From: Candidatus Sericytochromatia bacterium
GTDB taxonomy: Bacteria; Cyanobacteriota; Sericytochromatia; UBA7694
Assembly (NCBI GenBank): GCA_913773825.1
Contig: CAJYHH010000169.1
Coordinates: 1 to 5,500 of the forward strand
Direction: 5' to 3'
Length of the DNA: 5,500 bases
Shown: in pieces, positions 5,500 through 5,500 of the stretch
Layout of the letters: every line of letters begins with the position of its first letter
How positions within the stretch are numbered: position 1 is the stretch's first letter
Notes under the pieces: generated by a model
Seen by the model: only the letters and a program-made list of their open reading frames with translations
Told to the model about the DNA's origin: nothing
Database searches by the model: none
Made by a program: the position numbers and the translations under genes

Positions 5500-5500
5500 T

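Overview
The window holds five protein-coding genes on both strands, no RNA genes, no insertion sequence and no CRISPR array. Base composition is about balanced. The gene content (a BatA-type membrane von Willebrand A protein, a VUT-family queuosine-precursor transporter, a Rieske mononuclear-iron oxygenase, a decarboxylating 2-oxoacid dehydrogenase E1 alpha chain) points to a heterotrophic bacterium, probably with a Gram-negative-type envelope. The sequence does not fix the phylum. Nothing looks like phage, plasmid or defence DNA; this reads as ordinary chromosome with unusual intergenic sequence.

Layout, left to right. Bases 1-1048 (minus) carry the first 349 codons of an E1 alpha gene that runs off the left edge. 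Bases 1049-1211 are a divergent promoter region with two inverted arrays of a degenerate 7-bp repeat, each abutting a perfect TATAAT. Bases 1212-2231 (plus) encode a complete BatA-like protein whose ATG lies six bases after TATAAT, as expected for a leaderless message. Bases 2232-2339 are a convergent spacer with a further heptamer array that can fold. Bases 2340-3350 (minus) encode a cytoplasmic esterase of the esterase-D/enterochelin-esterase fold. Bases 3351-3534 separate it from the divergent transporter gene (3535-4311, plus). That gene converges, with only 18 bp between stop codons, on a Rieske oxygenase gene (4330-5334, minus). The right edge has three tandem copies of a 13-bp repeat.

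The five genes do not form one pathway: neighbours are divergent or convergent, so each is probably transcribed on its own. BatA lacks its usual MoxR and DUF58 neighbours, and the oxygenase lacks an adjacent reductase. The most distinctive feature is the family of short heptamer arrays in the spacers around batA, two of them fused to -10 boxes.
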